64,000 nt of DNA from Rhizopus sp. PT2906. Its lineage: Eukaryota > Mucoromycota > Mucoromycetes > Mucorales > Rhizopodaceae. Where the stretch lies: contig JAMYHX010000105.1 in assembly GCA_025529335.1 (NCBI GenBank), forward strand, positions 39,902 to 103,901, given 5' to 3'. The stretch's first letter is position 1, and each line of letters opens with the position of its first letter. The translations under genes were made by a program, and so were the position numbers. Below the pieces are notes generated by a model. That model did not search any database, was not told the DNA's origin, and was given only the letters and a program-made list of their open reading frames with translations. Below, piece by piece: positions 11,451 through 24,153 of the stretch.

Positions 11451-14400
11451 ATGGCAGACTCACTTTCTTCGGGGGTCTCACAGGCTTTGCAAGTCTATAC
11501 AAAAGGTACCAAGGCTTGGTTTGAAGATGAAGACGAAGCTTGGGTTTCAGCAACTGTCATTTCAAAAGAAGAGACTGACACAGGTGTCAAGATTATATTT
11601 GAAGACGATAAGGATTCAGGAAGGGTATGTCTTTCAACATTTTAAAATAAGTAAGGCTAATAAATATTAGCAACATATCTTTGAATCGACCTATGCAGTT
11701 TTAGAAAAGCAAAAAGGTGCTAATCTGCCACCACTCAGGAATCCACCAAGATTAGAAAATATTGAAGACTTGACCAACCTCAGTTACCTTAACGAACCTT
11801 CAGGTACACACACAAAAATGTTTGTTTATTATATCTTAACTTTTGCTTTAGTCTTAAACACTATTCGTACTCGATACTTTCAGCGCAACATCTATACATA
11901 CTCCGGTATCGTCTTGATTGCTGCCAATCCTTTTGCTAGTGTACCATTATATGAACCTGACATTATCCAACAATATTCGGGCAGAAGACGTGGTGAACTA
12001 GAACCTCACTTGTTTGCTATTGCTGAAGATGCTTACAGATGTATGGTCCGAGAAAAGACAAATCAGACAGTGGTTGTATCTGGTGAAAGGTAACTTTTTA
12101 GAAAAAAAAAATAGCAATTTATATTGACCCTCATGCATAGTGGTGCAGGTAAAACAGTATCAGCTACACACATCATGAGATACTTTGCCACGGCAGATGA
12201 TAAAGAATCAGGAAAGATCAAGGAATCAGGAGGGATGACAGAAGTAGAAGAACAGATTATGGGTAAAATAAATAAATAAAAAAAGCTAAGCCCAGTTGGC
12301 GATCAAAAGATACTTACACAAAACATAGCCACCAATCCGATCATGGAAGCGTTTGGTAATGCAAAGACGACGAGAAACAACAACAGTTCAAGATTCGGTA
12401 AATACATCGAGGTAAGTCATCTTTAGTTCTTAAAAGCAATGAACTTATTGTGAATAGATCCAATTTGACAATAGAAATAATATAGTGGGTGCAAAGATCA
12501 GAACGTATCTTTTGGAAAGATCTCGTTTGATCTTTCAGCCAGAGACAGAAAGAAATTATCACATCTTTTATCAAGTAAGAAAGTAGCGAAAAGAATGACC
12601 TTGTATAACACTTTTTTTTTCATAGCTCTGTCTTGGTGCTCCAATCAATGAACGAAAAAACCTCGAATTGGGTGATTGGACCAAGTTTCATTATCTTAAT
12701 CAAAGTGGCACTGGTACGATTCCTGGTGTGGATGATGCAGCTGAATTCGAATTAACACAGAAATCTCTCTCTCTCGTCGGTATCTCTGTCGAGCAACAAT
12801 GGCAAATCTTCAAGCTCTTGGCTGCTTTACTTCATATCGGTAATATCGAAGTCGGAGGTCGTACTGATGCCTCTATTGATGATAATCAACCTGCCCTTAT
12901 CACCGCTACAAAGCTGCTGGGTATCAAGACGTCCGAGTTCAAGAAATGGTTGACGAAACGACAAATCATTACAAGAAATGAAAAGATTGTAAAAAATCTG
13001 AGCATCGTACAGGCTACGGTAGTCAGGGACTCTGTGGCTAAATATATCTATGCCAGCTTATTCGATTGGCTAGTCAAAGTTGTCAATGATAGCTTGTCTT
13101 GTCAAGAAGAAGGCAAGGTTCGCACATTCATCGGTGTCTTGGATATTTATGGTTTTGAGCACTTTAAGAAAAATTCATTTGAGCAGTTCTGTATCAACTA
13201 TGCTAATGAAAAGCTTCAGCAACAGTTCAATCAGCACGTCTTTAAGCTCGAACAGGAAGAATACGTCAAGGAAAAGATTGACTGGAAATTCATCGAGTTT
13301 AGTGACAATCAGAAATGTATTGAAGTGATTGAATCCAAATTGGGTATTCTCTCACTTTTAGATGAAGAGTCAAGAATGCCTTCAGGAACAGATCAAGGCT
13401 TTTGTAACAAGTTGTATGCTAGTTTCTCGGATCCCAGCTACAAGGATTACTTCAAAAAGCCTAGATTTTCAAACTCTGCATTTACTGTTGTCCATTACGC
13501 TCATGAAGTAGAATATGACGCGGAAGGCTTTATCGATAAGAACAAAGATACTGTGCCCGATGAACTTTTGTCCTTGCTACAAAATGCCGAATCTTCCTTC
13601 CTGGTGGATATGCTTCAGACGGCTACTGCAGCTGCTACAGCTGCTAGTCAAGAAGTTAAGGTAAAAATAATAATAATCAAATAATACTAATACTAATATG
13701 AAAATAGCCTGCACCTGTTAAAAAAGTAGGTATGGCAGTAGCAAAGAAGCCCACATTAGGTTCTATTTTCAAAGTAAGCAAAAAACAAAAGAAACTTATG
13801 CAATTATGAATATTTACCTTGATTATTATTAGCTTTCGCTTATCAGTTTGATGGATACAATCAGCAAGACCAACGTTCATTATATTCGTTGTATCAAACC
13901 AAACGAAGCCAAGGTTGCCTGGGGTTTTGAACCCAACATGGTCTTATCCCAGTTACGTGCCTGTGGTGTTTTGGAAACCATCCGTATCAGTTGTGCAGGT
14001 TATCCTTCTCGTTGGACTTTTGCAGACTTTGCAGACAGGCAAGTGAATTTTTGTTTGCATATTTCAAATAATAACATTTCTGTAGATTCTATGCGCTAGT
14101 CAATTCCAAATACTGGGATCCTAACCTTAATCCTGATGTGAATGAACTATGCCGCGTCATTTTAGAAAAGTATATTCCTGACAAGGACAAGTATCAAATC
14201 GGTCTTACCAAGATATTCTTCCGTGCAGGACAGGTACGTATAAATGCAAAAAAAAGGGAGCCAAAACCTCATATGACATTAGCTTGCTTATCTTGAAAAA
14301 TGCCGAAGAGAAAGATGGGACGAATGCACGATTCTGTTACAGAAAAACATGCGTCGTTTTATTGTTCGTATCCGATACCTTCGCATGCTTGACCTCATTT

Positions 14401-16964
14401 CTCGCCTTCAACGTGTGGCTCGTCAAAAGATGGGTGTCAAAAACCTAGAGATTGCCCGTCAGACAAAGGCGGCTATCAAGATTCAAGCCGAATGGCGCCG
14501 ATACATTCAACGTAAACGTTACTTACAGACCTGTGCCTTTATCGTCAAATTGCAAGCGGCCAGTCGTAGCCATATCACGCGTAAACAGTTTGCGAACATT
14601 CGACAACACTTTGCAGCCATCAAGATTCAAAGCCTTCTCCGAGGTTGGGTTGTTCGTAAGCAGTATCATGCAAAGCGAAACTATGTCATTCAACTTCAGA
14701 CCTGTATTCGCCGTCGTCTGGCACGTCGACAGTTGCTTACACTTAAGCAGGAGGCTAGATCGGCCAATCACTTTAAGGAAGTATCTTATAAGCTAGAAAG
14801 CAAGGTAGTCGAATTGACACAGAGCATAACACACCATAAAGAAGAAAAGGATCAATTACGTATCAAGGCAAATGAATTGGAAATGCAAGTCAAGTCATGG
14901 ATTGAGAAATATGACAAGCTTGACAAGAAAGCCAAGGAACTTGAAAAGACACTAGAGACACCGTCTGAATTAGAGGCCGAGTTAGAGACTCTGAAGAATG
15001 AGCGAATGACACTTCAGACAGACTACAAAAATTCACTGGAACGCATCAAGAAGCAAGAAACCGAGATTGCTCGATTGACTGAAGACTTGAACCGTCAAAA
15101 GGAGGAAATCTTCAAACTCAAGCAGATGAGCAACCAGCAACAACTCCGATCTCCTGTGAGTCCAGGCGGTGCTCTTTCATCGCCTGCAGATGAGGCGGAT
15201 GTTGCGGACTTGAAGGCACAGATTGTGGCGCTCAAGGCACAATTGTCGCAGTCGCTCAAGAACCACCCAAAGCGACAAGCGTCCATGAATGCTTACCGTA
15301 CCTTGTCTCCTCAACGTAATGACCGACGTGGTATTTCACCTGACCGTAACCGTTCACCTTCAGTCAATCCACGTGCAAGATCGCCAAGCACGATGCGTCG
15401 TAGCAGCCTTGTGATGGTATCAGAAAGAAACGAAACCAAGGTGATTTATGCTGAGCCTGAACAAATGATACCCAAACAGATTGGTCAGCGTGGTAGCTTG
15501 GACGCAGACAAGGTGGGTAATCCAGAAGATGCAATGAACCAGCTTCTTCAGGAACACTGCGAGTTGTTGGAAGACGAAATGATTGAGGGTTTGATACACT
15601 CTCTCAAGATTGTACCACCTGGAATGCAACAGCTCCCAGCACGTGAAGAAGTCTTTTTCCCAGTTCATATCATTGGCAAATGTGTTACACAAATGTGGCG
15701 TTTAGGATACTTGGCGGAATCTGAGCAATTATTGTTCAGAGTGATGGACACGATTCAAAAGGATTGCAGTGTAAGTTTAGATCAAGTCTATAGAATATGA
15801 GTTAATGTTATATTAGTCATTTACAGGAGAAGATACGATTGTGCCCTGTGCTTACTGGTTATCGAATACACATGAGTTGCTTTCACTGGTTTATTCTGTT
15901 GAACAGGATCTTGAAAGAGAAATGCATTATAATTCTATTCATGGAAGACGAGCGGTCGGATGGCACGATTTTGAAAAACTAGTGTCTACAATGAAGTACG
16001 AATTACAGTGCTTGGAAGATAATCTCTATCATCATTGGTTGTCTGAATTGAAAAAGAAGCTGAACAAGATGGCCATTCCCGCAGTGATCGAGTCTCAGTC
16101 ATTACCAGGTTTTATTTCCAGTGACTCTAATCGATTCTTTGGTAAAATACTCTCGAGCAGCAATCAACCAGCTTTCTCTATGGATGATTTACTCAACTTT
16201 ATGAACCGAATCTATCGAACAATGAAGAGTTATTATGTGGAACCTTATGTGATGGAACAAGTATTGACTGAACTATTAAAGGTGATTGGAATCATTACCT
16301 TTAATGACCTTGTCATGAGACGTAATTTCAATTCGTGGAAACGAGGCAAGTGTTTTTATTCTATGTTTTATTCATGAATTAACAAAAAGTGTAGCTATGC
16401 AAATACAATACAATGTAACTAGATTAGAAGAATGGTGCAAGGCTCACGACGTATCTGAAGCAACAAATAAATTAGAACATTTAACTCAAGCAACAAAACT
16501 ACTACAATTAAAGAAATCAACCATTGACGATATAAAGAATATTTATGAAGTTTGCTGGTGTTTGGCACCGACACAAGTACAAAAATTGATACAAAATTAT
16601 AGCGTCGCAGATTATGAGGTATTAATATTTGAAAAAAGAGCTATATTTAGATTTTAATTTTTTTTATAGGACCCAATTAGTAATGAAATTCTGAGGGCAG
16701 TGGCATCTCGTGTGAGCAGTAGCAATACCGAAGATATCTTGTTACTCGATAATACTTCACTCGAAGAAAGTGATTATGATCAACCTGAACCCCACCATGT
16801 TGATATAAATTCATATATTCCTGACTATGTAAGTTGATACTAACAAAAAAGAAAACATGGCTAATAGATCATAATCTTAGTTAAATATACAACATGTTCA
16901 AAGGTTGGTTGCCTTGGCTAACCTATCTGAACAACGTAAACCTCAGCGAATGGACTCTATTTAG
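11451..16964 (+). CDS. MYO2-like: Class V myosin heavy chain
   Basis: Actin-based cargo motor for organelle and vesicle transport. Fifteen exons: 11451-11624, 11671-11803, 11852-12089, 12141-12262, 12329-12411, 12458-12574, 12626-13660, 13708-13773, 13833-14038, 14086-14233, 14283-15770, 15817-16345, 16395-16618, 16670-16828, 16881-16964; 1,601 residues, close to yeast Myo2. An SH3-like N-terminus precedes the motor. The P-loop GESGAGKT is split between exons 3 and 4 (residues ~180-187), switch I is NNNSSRFGKYIE, switch II DIYGFEHF, and relay/converter features follow. About six IQ motifs lie in residues ~790-930 (IKIQAEWRRYIQRKRY and similar), then coiled coil to ~1,110, a Ser/Pro/Arg linker and a C-terminal DIL cargo domain (FNDLVMRRNFNSWKRAMQIQ). 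Introns 9 and 12 use GC donors. The motor lacks obvious breaks. Confidence 0.96.
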
Positions 16965-17150
16965 TTGTAATATTTGTACAAATGAAACGTGATAAATATT
17001 CTTTGACCCAATAAACTTTTTATCGGAATAACTTAAATTATCCATATTGGGGAATTAGGCAACCGTAACTATAAATAAAAGCTTAATAGGAAATAAGAAA
17101 CTGAAAAAGGGCTTTTTCTTTTTTTTTTTCTTCTTCTTCTTTATTCAATC

Positions 17151-18321
17151 ATGTCTGAACCCTTACCTCCTGGATGGGAAGCGCGTCAAGCACCCAATGG
17201 TCAATAGTAAGTTTTTCTATTTGGTAGTGCCTGAATTCTAAACAATCTTTAGTTACTTTATCGACCACAACACACAAACAACCACTTGGGAAGACCCTCG
17301 TCAACGTAATCGTGGATATCAAGCCCCTCCTCCTATTCCCGGTCAGTATGGCGCCTATCCTCCACAGCAGCAATCTTACGGCGGTTATCCTCCACAACAA
17401 GGAGGTTACCAACAACCCGGATACCCACCATCGGGTTACCCACCAGCACCTCAACAACAACCCAGCTACTCTCCTCCACCTCCACAGGCTTACCCTCCTC
17501 CACCCCAACAACAAGCGTATCCTCCCCCACCTCAACAACAAGCCTACCCTCCTCCACCTCAACAACAAGCTTACCCTCCTCCACCTCAACAACAAGCCTA
17601 CCCTCCTTCAGAACAACAAAAAGGTGCTTATCAACCTTATGCTCCTTCGCCCTATACTTCTCCTCCTCCTCAGCAAGGCTACCCCTCTCCTCAGGGCTAC
17701 GCCTCTCCTGCTCCTCAGCAACCAGCCAAGAAACATGGCTTGTCTAATGGTATGAAATTAGCAGGTGCTGCTGCCGCCGCAGGTTTAGTTGGTTTTGGAA
17801 TTTCTGAAGTCATCAATCATGAAGAACAACAGAGTGAACGTATTGAAAGACTCGAGCAAGAAGAACGCGAGGATCATTATAGTAAGTTTTGACAAAGAAA
17901 AAACGTTTACAAAAGTGTGACTCATGTTTCCTTTTAGGAGAACAACCAAGTTATAATAGTGGTTATGGTGGTGGTTATGGCGGAGGTGAATATGGAGGTG
18001 AATATGGTGGTTATAATGGTGAAGGTTCAACCACGGTCATTAATGAAGATGGCGGTTGGTTTGGAAGAGATAAACAAACCATCATTCAAACAGGTAAATA
18101 AAATTAAAATAACAAAAACAAAAAACTAAGCTTGACGGGGGGATTGTGTAAAGATCAATATGGAGACACTACAGTTATAGAAAAGAAAGATGGTTGGTTC
18201 CATGATGAAACAACAGGTAAAATATTAAAATTAGAGTTCTATAGTTAATAACACATTTGTAGTGACCGAGACGGATGCTTATGGTAATACAACCGTGGAA
18301 GAAGAATCAAGTTGGTTTTAA
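17151..18321 (+). CDS. WW-domain protein with Pro/Gln/Tyr repeats and exon-encoded C-terminal repeats
   Basis: Exons 17151-17206, 17253-17881, 17938-18093, 18154-18216, 18263-18321; 320 residues. A WW domain (residues ~3-36: LPPGWEARQAPNGQYYFIDH, then TTTWEDPR with both Trp) binds Pro-rich ligands in characterised proteins. Next comes a ~130-residue low-complexity region built from QAYPPPPQQ-type units and similar to GYPPQ-rich fungal adaptor proteins. A short Ala/Gly hydrophobic stretch follows (AGAAAAAGLVGFGISEV, like a glycine-zipper or weak membrane helix), then a Gly/Tyr-rich segment. The last three exons each encode one copy of a TTV...GWF unit, joined by phase-1 introns. Partners are unknown. 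It starts 187 bp after the myosin stop on the same strand. Confidence 0.8.
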
Positions 18322-18432
18322 GGATACCAATTTTGTAAGAAAGGATATGAAGCATATATAAACTTTAATATATGCGTTACATTTTTTTTTCTTTTGACAA
18401 ATAAAAAAAATGCATGCAGTGTCAATAACTTG

Positions 18433-18435
<3 letters not shown>

Positions 18436-18482
<47 letters not shown>
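18436..18482. repeat. ATT trinucleotide microsatellite
   Basis: About 15 uninterrupted ATT units between the convergent 3' ends of the WW gene and the poly-Asn gene. Confidence 0.95.
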
Positions 18483-18526
18483 TACAAAAGAGAGAAAGAG
18501 GGTAAGGCCTTGCCTTGTCTAGAATG

Positions 18527-19730
18527 TTAAGGGGTTATGCGGCAAGAATCCATATTTCTACCACCAATGGGTATGGACAATTCAGATAGCATACTTTGAA
18601 TGGAAGGTAAACGTAGCGGTGGCTGTTTCGTCTGGTTATCAATCGGTTGTAGTAAGAAGGGGGTAGGAGAGGATGGAGCTATACTTGGTGAAATAGGCAA
18701 TCCTCTCATCTGCGTTGCTTGACTTGCTAATAAATGTAAATTATGATCTGGTTGCTGCGATGGTAATGGTAATATTCTTTCTTTTTCTTCGAGTAATTTG
18801 GATTTTTTAAGGACATGATTGTAGTGGAAATAAACTCGCTTTCGTTTGTTATTTTCCGTGCAAGGGAATGCTTTCTCTGTTGATGCTTTCTTACTAGACC
18901 TTGTAGTTGTAGTTGATGTCTTTATATTCTTGATGGTCTTTGTATTATTATTGTTGTTATTATTGTTATTGTTATTAGTAGAATGAAAGATGGCTTGGAG
19001 TTGACGTGTTTCAATAATTGCTTGCTGTTGTTGCCTTATTTTTTCTACAGATTTTAGAGTTTGAAACATGGCCGAATCTGGTTGGTAATCACGGATATCT
19101 GTAGACAGCCACTGGTGTAAAATGGTAGATAACTGAATGGTCGCTGTCGTAATAGGTCTATATTGTTTGTTGGCTTCTGATGACCTACATTTAATCTGTT
19201 AACATGAATTCAGATGCAATCCTTTTAGTCATTTACGTGCACCAGGTCAGTTTCATATTCTCTTTCTCCTTTGAATGAACTGTCTTTACAGATACAGAAG
19301 GCACAAAAAGCCATTCACTTCCTGACAAAGGCTTCAAATCCAAATCGACGTGATTTTTCGTCTTGTAAGGAGCAGGTAATGCCATATGCCACTGATCATA
19401 TTCAATACACTTGAGTAGTGGAGCTGCAATTTTACCCATCATCTCCTCCACAGTCAATTTACAAAGCTCAGCTAGGTAAAAATAATTGAAACATCGTGCT
19501 ATTTGTATTACAGTACGTGTCATCACAAAGGTACGACCATCCTTTATATTTTTTAAAAAATGATGCGGATTTGCCTTGAATAATTGTTTCAAGTAGTGTG
19601 CTTTGGTGTTTAATTGATTATTAAAAAATAAGGCATTCATGTCTTCCAGACAGAAATAAGATGCATTAGAGGTTGAATAAATGCAAAATGGTTTTAAATA
19701 ATAATGTCCCAAGACAACACAGGTCGTCAT
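18527..19730 (-). CDS. Unrecognised protein with poly-Asn tract
   Basis: Two exons, 19237-19730 and 18527-19184, joined by a 52-nt intron to give 383 residues; the frame runs through the junction. I do not recognise the family. Residues 1-165 look globular (VLGHYYLKPFCIYSTSNASY, DMNALFFNNQL, FVMTRTVIQIARCFNYFYLA) and could be a DNA- or protein-binding domain. The second half has an 11-residue Asn run, a basic cluster (NNKRKRVYFHYNHVLKKSK, NLS-like), Ser/Pro stretches and a C-terminal LPSIQSMLSELSI motif. Together these suggest a nuclear regulatory protein, which is inference. The start was taken at MTTCVVLGHY because the upstream open frame is only translation of a CA microsatellite. Confidence 0.65.
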
Positions 19731-19796
19731 ATTTAAAAGTGATAAAAAAATTAGAAAAAGGGAAAAAAAAAGAAAAAGATGCACTTTGCAGACTCT

Positions 19797-19922
19797 CACA
19801 CACATATATACACGCACATACATACACACACTTACACACGCTCCACAAGCACACACACGCACACACAGATATATATATACATATATATATTTATATACAT
19901 GTATATATGTACAAATATATAT
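19797..19922. repeat. CA then TA microsatellite
   Basis: Imperfect CA repeats (19797-19868) pass into a TATA-rich run (19869-19922) immediately upstream of the poly-Asn gene. The open frames over it are artefacts. Confidence 0.9.
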
Positions 19923-20019
19923 TCTAATGTATGTATGTCGATTACACCTCTACAGTCATTTTATAATGATAAACGCAGGAAAGCAAATCATAAATTAAGG
20001 AGAGGAAGAAGGGAGCAGA

Positions 20020-20020
<1 letters not shown>

Positions 20021-20050
<30 letters not shown>
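20021..20050. repeat. AG microsatellite followed by poly-G
   Basis: About 12 AG units and then a G9 run, in the divergent intergenic region upstream of the SPT8-like gene. Confidence 0.9.
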
Positions 20051-20052
<2 letters not shown>

Positions 20053-20382
20053 AACATGTATACCAAAAGAATAAGAAAAAATAAGAAATGACAGAAGCAG
20101 ATATCATACTTACATACTCTGTCATGAACTTCCCCTCTTTATTCAGTTCTCTGGTCATTCTTCATTGTATAAGGGGCGGTAGCGCAAATTACCCCTTAAA
20201 CATAAACATTATGCCCCCGTTAGTTGACAAAAAGAGTAAAATACACAGGAAATTGAACAATTGTTTCAGCTATCATCAATTTGCGTTTCAGGTTGAAAAA
20301 AGTAAATTTTAAGGGGGAAAGAAAGTGGGGGGCAACAAGCCACTTGGCATTTTGCTGTTTTGTTTTTATTTCTACATAAACT

Positions 20383-22073
20383 ATGTCATCTGAAGATGAA
20401 GACATTGACTTGAATGATGAAGTAGCTTCTCAAGTGGATACCATCACTGACGACGGAGGTGATATCGTAGACATGGATGGTATTATTTGTCTCTTGTTTA
20501 TAACTCCTTAACAGCTACTCCTGATAATAACATATCACTTTATCTCCCTTTAGATCCCCTTCCTTCTGCTCGGAATTCACCTGCGACATCACCAGTACAA
20601 CTTGATGCAGACACAAGACAAACTGATTTAAAAATAAATTCAGAGTTATTATCATGTGCTTCTTATGACTGTGTACCTTTAGTAAGTATATTTATGAACA
20701 AAAGGGGCGTTCCCTTGGTAACCGTATGTGTCAATAGGTTGCTGCGATACACCCTTATCCTGTCTTCAGCTTAGCAGCCACCCGTAACTATAAATGGATC
20801 CTCACTGGTTGTGAAGATGGTTATATCAGAAAGTGGGACTTTTTCACGTCCATGAATGGAAAGACATCATTAGCACAGGCACTTCGGCATCAACATGTTG
20901 AATCCGTTGTTTATGTAAGCATATGAGTCTTATGGCTGCATATTGATTAATTCATTTAGAACAGACAGGTGTATTAAGCTCATGGTGGGAAAATAATGAA
21001 CAATCAGGTATATTACCTCCGTTCTGTTGCTTGTGGAATTTTCCACTTATATTTTTCTAGAAGATGTGCCTGGTGAAAGTAAATTATCAGCTGCCTATAG
21101 TCTCGCGCTCCATTCCGAAGCGTTATGGGCGCTGCAGGGCTGCGAGAATGGGTCTATCAATCTAGTGACAGTGAGGCATGATGAGGGGAAATGCCATCAT
21201 GTGCTACGGAAGCATACAGCCCCGGTCTCTGTCCTAATGATCACGCCTGATGAAACGGGCGTAATCAGTGGTTCTTGGGATAAATCAGTCTATGAATGGG
21301 ATCTGAACCAGGGTGCTATCATCCGTTCTTATGATGGCCATAGTTCTCAGTTATCATCAGCTGAGTACCAACCTATTTACACACCCGAGGATGTTGATTA
21401 TACTTGGGACAAAAAGAATCCAAATATCTTTTTGACCACCAGTGTAGATGGTGGGTGTTTCATTTGGGATAAACGAGAGAAAGATCCTAGAAAGCTACCA
21501 TTGCCTAATGGCACACCTCCTTGGTGCTTAAGTGTAAGCGTCTTGCTTTTTCTTGTTCGTTTGCTAATAATGCGTTTTTAGGCATGCTGGAGTGCAGATG
21601 GCACCAAAATATATGTAGGCAGAAGAAATGGCACAGTGGATGAGTATGACTATGCGTCACAGAAACGAATCAGAAGCTTCCGTATGCCAGCTAACTCTGG
21701 GCCTGTTTATTCTGTTAAAAGTATGCCTAATGGAAAACAAATTGTGTGGTATGTGTATGAATATGTGTATATTTATGAGGCTGATTCATTCCTCCCTTTT
21801 TATTAATGCAGTGCATCCAATGATAACATTCGTTTATGGGATACAAGCATAGACTCAGCTTTTACCATTGGATCCGAAATGTCCGACTCAAAGTTGATAA
21901 AAACTACATCAACAATTCCATTTACAATCCTGCCTGGTCATCACGGAGGAGCCGTGTCTCAGATGTCGATTAACCCTACTTGTAAATATATGGTAACAGC
22001 CTCAGGTAACAGAGGCTGGGAAGGTGCTTCTACCAATGTCTGTTTATTTTATGATATTTTGCCTGTTTCATAA
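20383..22073 (+). CDS. SPT8: SPT8-like WD40 subunit of SAGA
   Basis: Spt8 is a WD-repeat subunit of the SAGA coactivator that contacts TBP. Exons 20383-20479, 20515-20681 (or 20554-20681), 20738-20914, 20965-21007, 21061-21533, 21582-21748, 21812-22073, giving 461 or 448 residues; both second-exon choices stay in frame. The acidic N-terminus (SSEDEDIDLNDEV) matches Spt8's style. WD blades include WILTGCEDGYIRKWDFF, ALQGCENGSINLVTVR, GVISGSWDKSVYEWDLN, LTTSVDGGCFIWDKR, IYVGRRNGTVDEYDYA and a blade ending NIRLWDTS. The inserted TGVLSSWWENNE loop after blade 1 is characteristic of the family. It lies 139 bp upstream of the esterase on the same strand. Confidence 0.88.
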
Positions 22074-22212
22074 TACCCGCCTTTTTTTTGACGAACAACC
22101 CGAGAATTTGGGTCCACCAATAAAACAGCCCGCAGAATCAATAGGGCTATCCTAAAGGATGGTTCACTTCTAAAACATCTCCTTTTTTTTGTTGTTTATT
22201 TATTTGTTTACT

Positions 22213-24032
22213 ATGGACGGTCATTCGGAAGAGTTTATTTTAACCGACCCTGTTTCAACGACTTCTGGCAAAATTCAAGGATTCAGAGATGAGACGAATC
22301 AGACACATGTCTTCATGGGCATTCCTTATGCCAAACCGCCTACTGGTTCTCTTCGATTTCGACCGACGGTCCCACTCGATACTCCCGACACGGAACGCAT
22401 TTGTACAGCATACCCACCCTCTGCCCCACAGACCAATATGCCATTCGATACGCTCATGTGTGTCGAGATCAATTACCAGTCCGAAGACTGTCTTTATATG
22501 AACATCTGGCGACCTGCATCAGCTGCCACTGATAATGCAAAACCGGTCATCGTCTGGTTTCACCCAGGTGCATGCTTGAGGTACAAAATCTACCTTTCTC
22601 AATCAATGTGTAACTTTTTTGTTTCTCAGTGGAAGTTGCAGTCAACCGTTTTGGGACGGAACCCATCTTGCTAAAAATGATGTGATTGTTGTTGGTTTCA
22701 ATTATCGGTTAGGAGCATTAGGTTGGATGTCAATGGATCATCTTTCTTCGGAGTTAAAAGGAAGTGCTAACTTGGGTCTTTTGGATCAAATAAGTAAGTT
22801 TTTGTTATGCACAAAGGAAAAAGAATTAAAAAAAATAGCTGTATTGAAATGGGTACAAAAGAATATTTCGTCATTTGGAGGCGATCCTAATAACGTCACT
22901 GCATTTGGATCTTCTGCAGGAGGTATAAAACTTGTTATATGACAAATTTGTCTTGTTAAACAATTACCTAGCCGCCTGTATCATGTCTATCATTCTTTCA
23001 CCCAACACAGCAGGACTCTTTCATCGGGTCATCTTGCAATCTCCACCCATGTTCATGACAAGCCCTCAAGACTGGGCTGAATTCAAAGGCACGGTCTTTG
23101 CTCGATCTTTGGGCCTAGACACATCCAACCTCCTGAGTGATCTACAATCGATCGAGGTTGAAACCTTTTTAGAGTCACAGACCTTCATGACGACTTGGCC
23201 CAACTTTCTTGAAGGATTGGCACCTATCAGCAGTAGCGTTGACAACTACCTCCTGTATGACACACTCATTGAACGTTTTTTTCATCAGCCTCTGCCAGCA
23301 GGCTACGAGCAACTCGAGATCATAATGGGTTATACAAGAGACGAATTCAACTTCTTTTTTCCATTCTTGCCTAATTTTCAAGAGGCGGACGAGTCCATGT
23401 TTGTCCGCACTTATTTTACTCATGTCTTTGGCCACAAAAATGCAAGAAGGGCATACGAGATTTATAAGCAGGAAATTGTGCCTCCCATGTCACCGCCCTC
23501 AGAGGTCGCACGGTACATGTGCTCAGATGTTATGTGCCGTATAGCAACTCTACTAGCATCAGAAAACTTGGTAAAGCATGGACACAAGGTATACGTCTAC
23601 CAGTGGGATTATGAATCAAACGATGTTCAGAACGTGATTAAGGCTGCGCACATGGTTGACTCGATCTTTTCTTGGGATAACTTGGTCTATTGGACAGATA
23701 ACCCTTTCCTTGGTCCTGGTGATGAGTATGAAAGAGATAGGGTCGCAAAACAGATATCTCGTGCCGTCGTTCAGTTTGCAAAGATAGGAGATCCTAACCA
23801 TGACGGTATACCTCTCTGGCCTGTGCATAGTCTAGAAGAAAGAAGCGCTATAGTATTCGATCGAGAAGTTCGAGTTGAAGATAACATGTATCAGACAGGT
23901 GTTCATCTCTGGAAGACAATACTCAAGGATTATGTTACGAATTCTTTATTCCCCATCAAACCTAAAACAAAAGATATTACCAAGGATGATGCTTTGGAAA
24001 GCACAAATAAGAGACGAAGAGTTAATGAATAA
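22213..24032 (+). CDS. Type-B carboxylesterase
   Basis: Alpha/beta-hydrolase of the cholinesterase/para-nitrobenzyl-esterase type, hydrolysing carboxylic esters. Exons 22213-22580, 22630-22793, 22839-22922, 22972-24032; 558 residues. Family landmarks: GIPYAKPPTGSLRFRP, SEDCLYMNIWRP, VIVWFHPGACLSGS (oxyanion region, normally HGGxF/G), and GFNYRLGALGW. The nucleophile elbow reads GSSAGA (Ser about residue 203). GYTRDEFNFF supplies the likely acid and AAHMVDSIFSW the His. Most family members have GESAGA, so a Ser replaces the Glu next to the nucleophile. No N-terminal signal peptide is seen, and a KRRR-like basic C-terminus suggests an intracellular enzyme. Convergent with the Myb gene 121 bp away. 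Substrate unknown. Confidence 0.92.
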
Positions 24033-24153
24033 TAGAAAGAAAGGAAGAAAAATACCCTTTATTAATTTAAAAAAGTAGAATAAATAAGACATCTTTGTAT
24101 GTATAGAAATATGTATAAAAGCGACTTTCATAAATATATTACACTTGTATGAT

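Noticed and set aside
19731..19862. N-terminal extension of the poly-Asn gene
   Set aside because: It is translation of the CA microsatellite (Cys/Val/Arg alternation).
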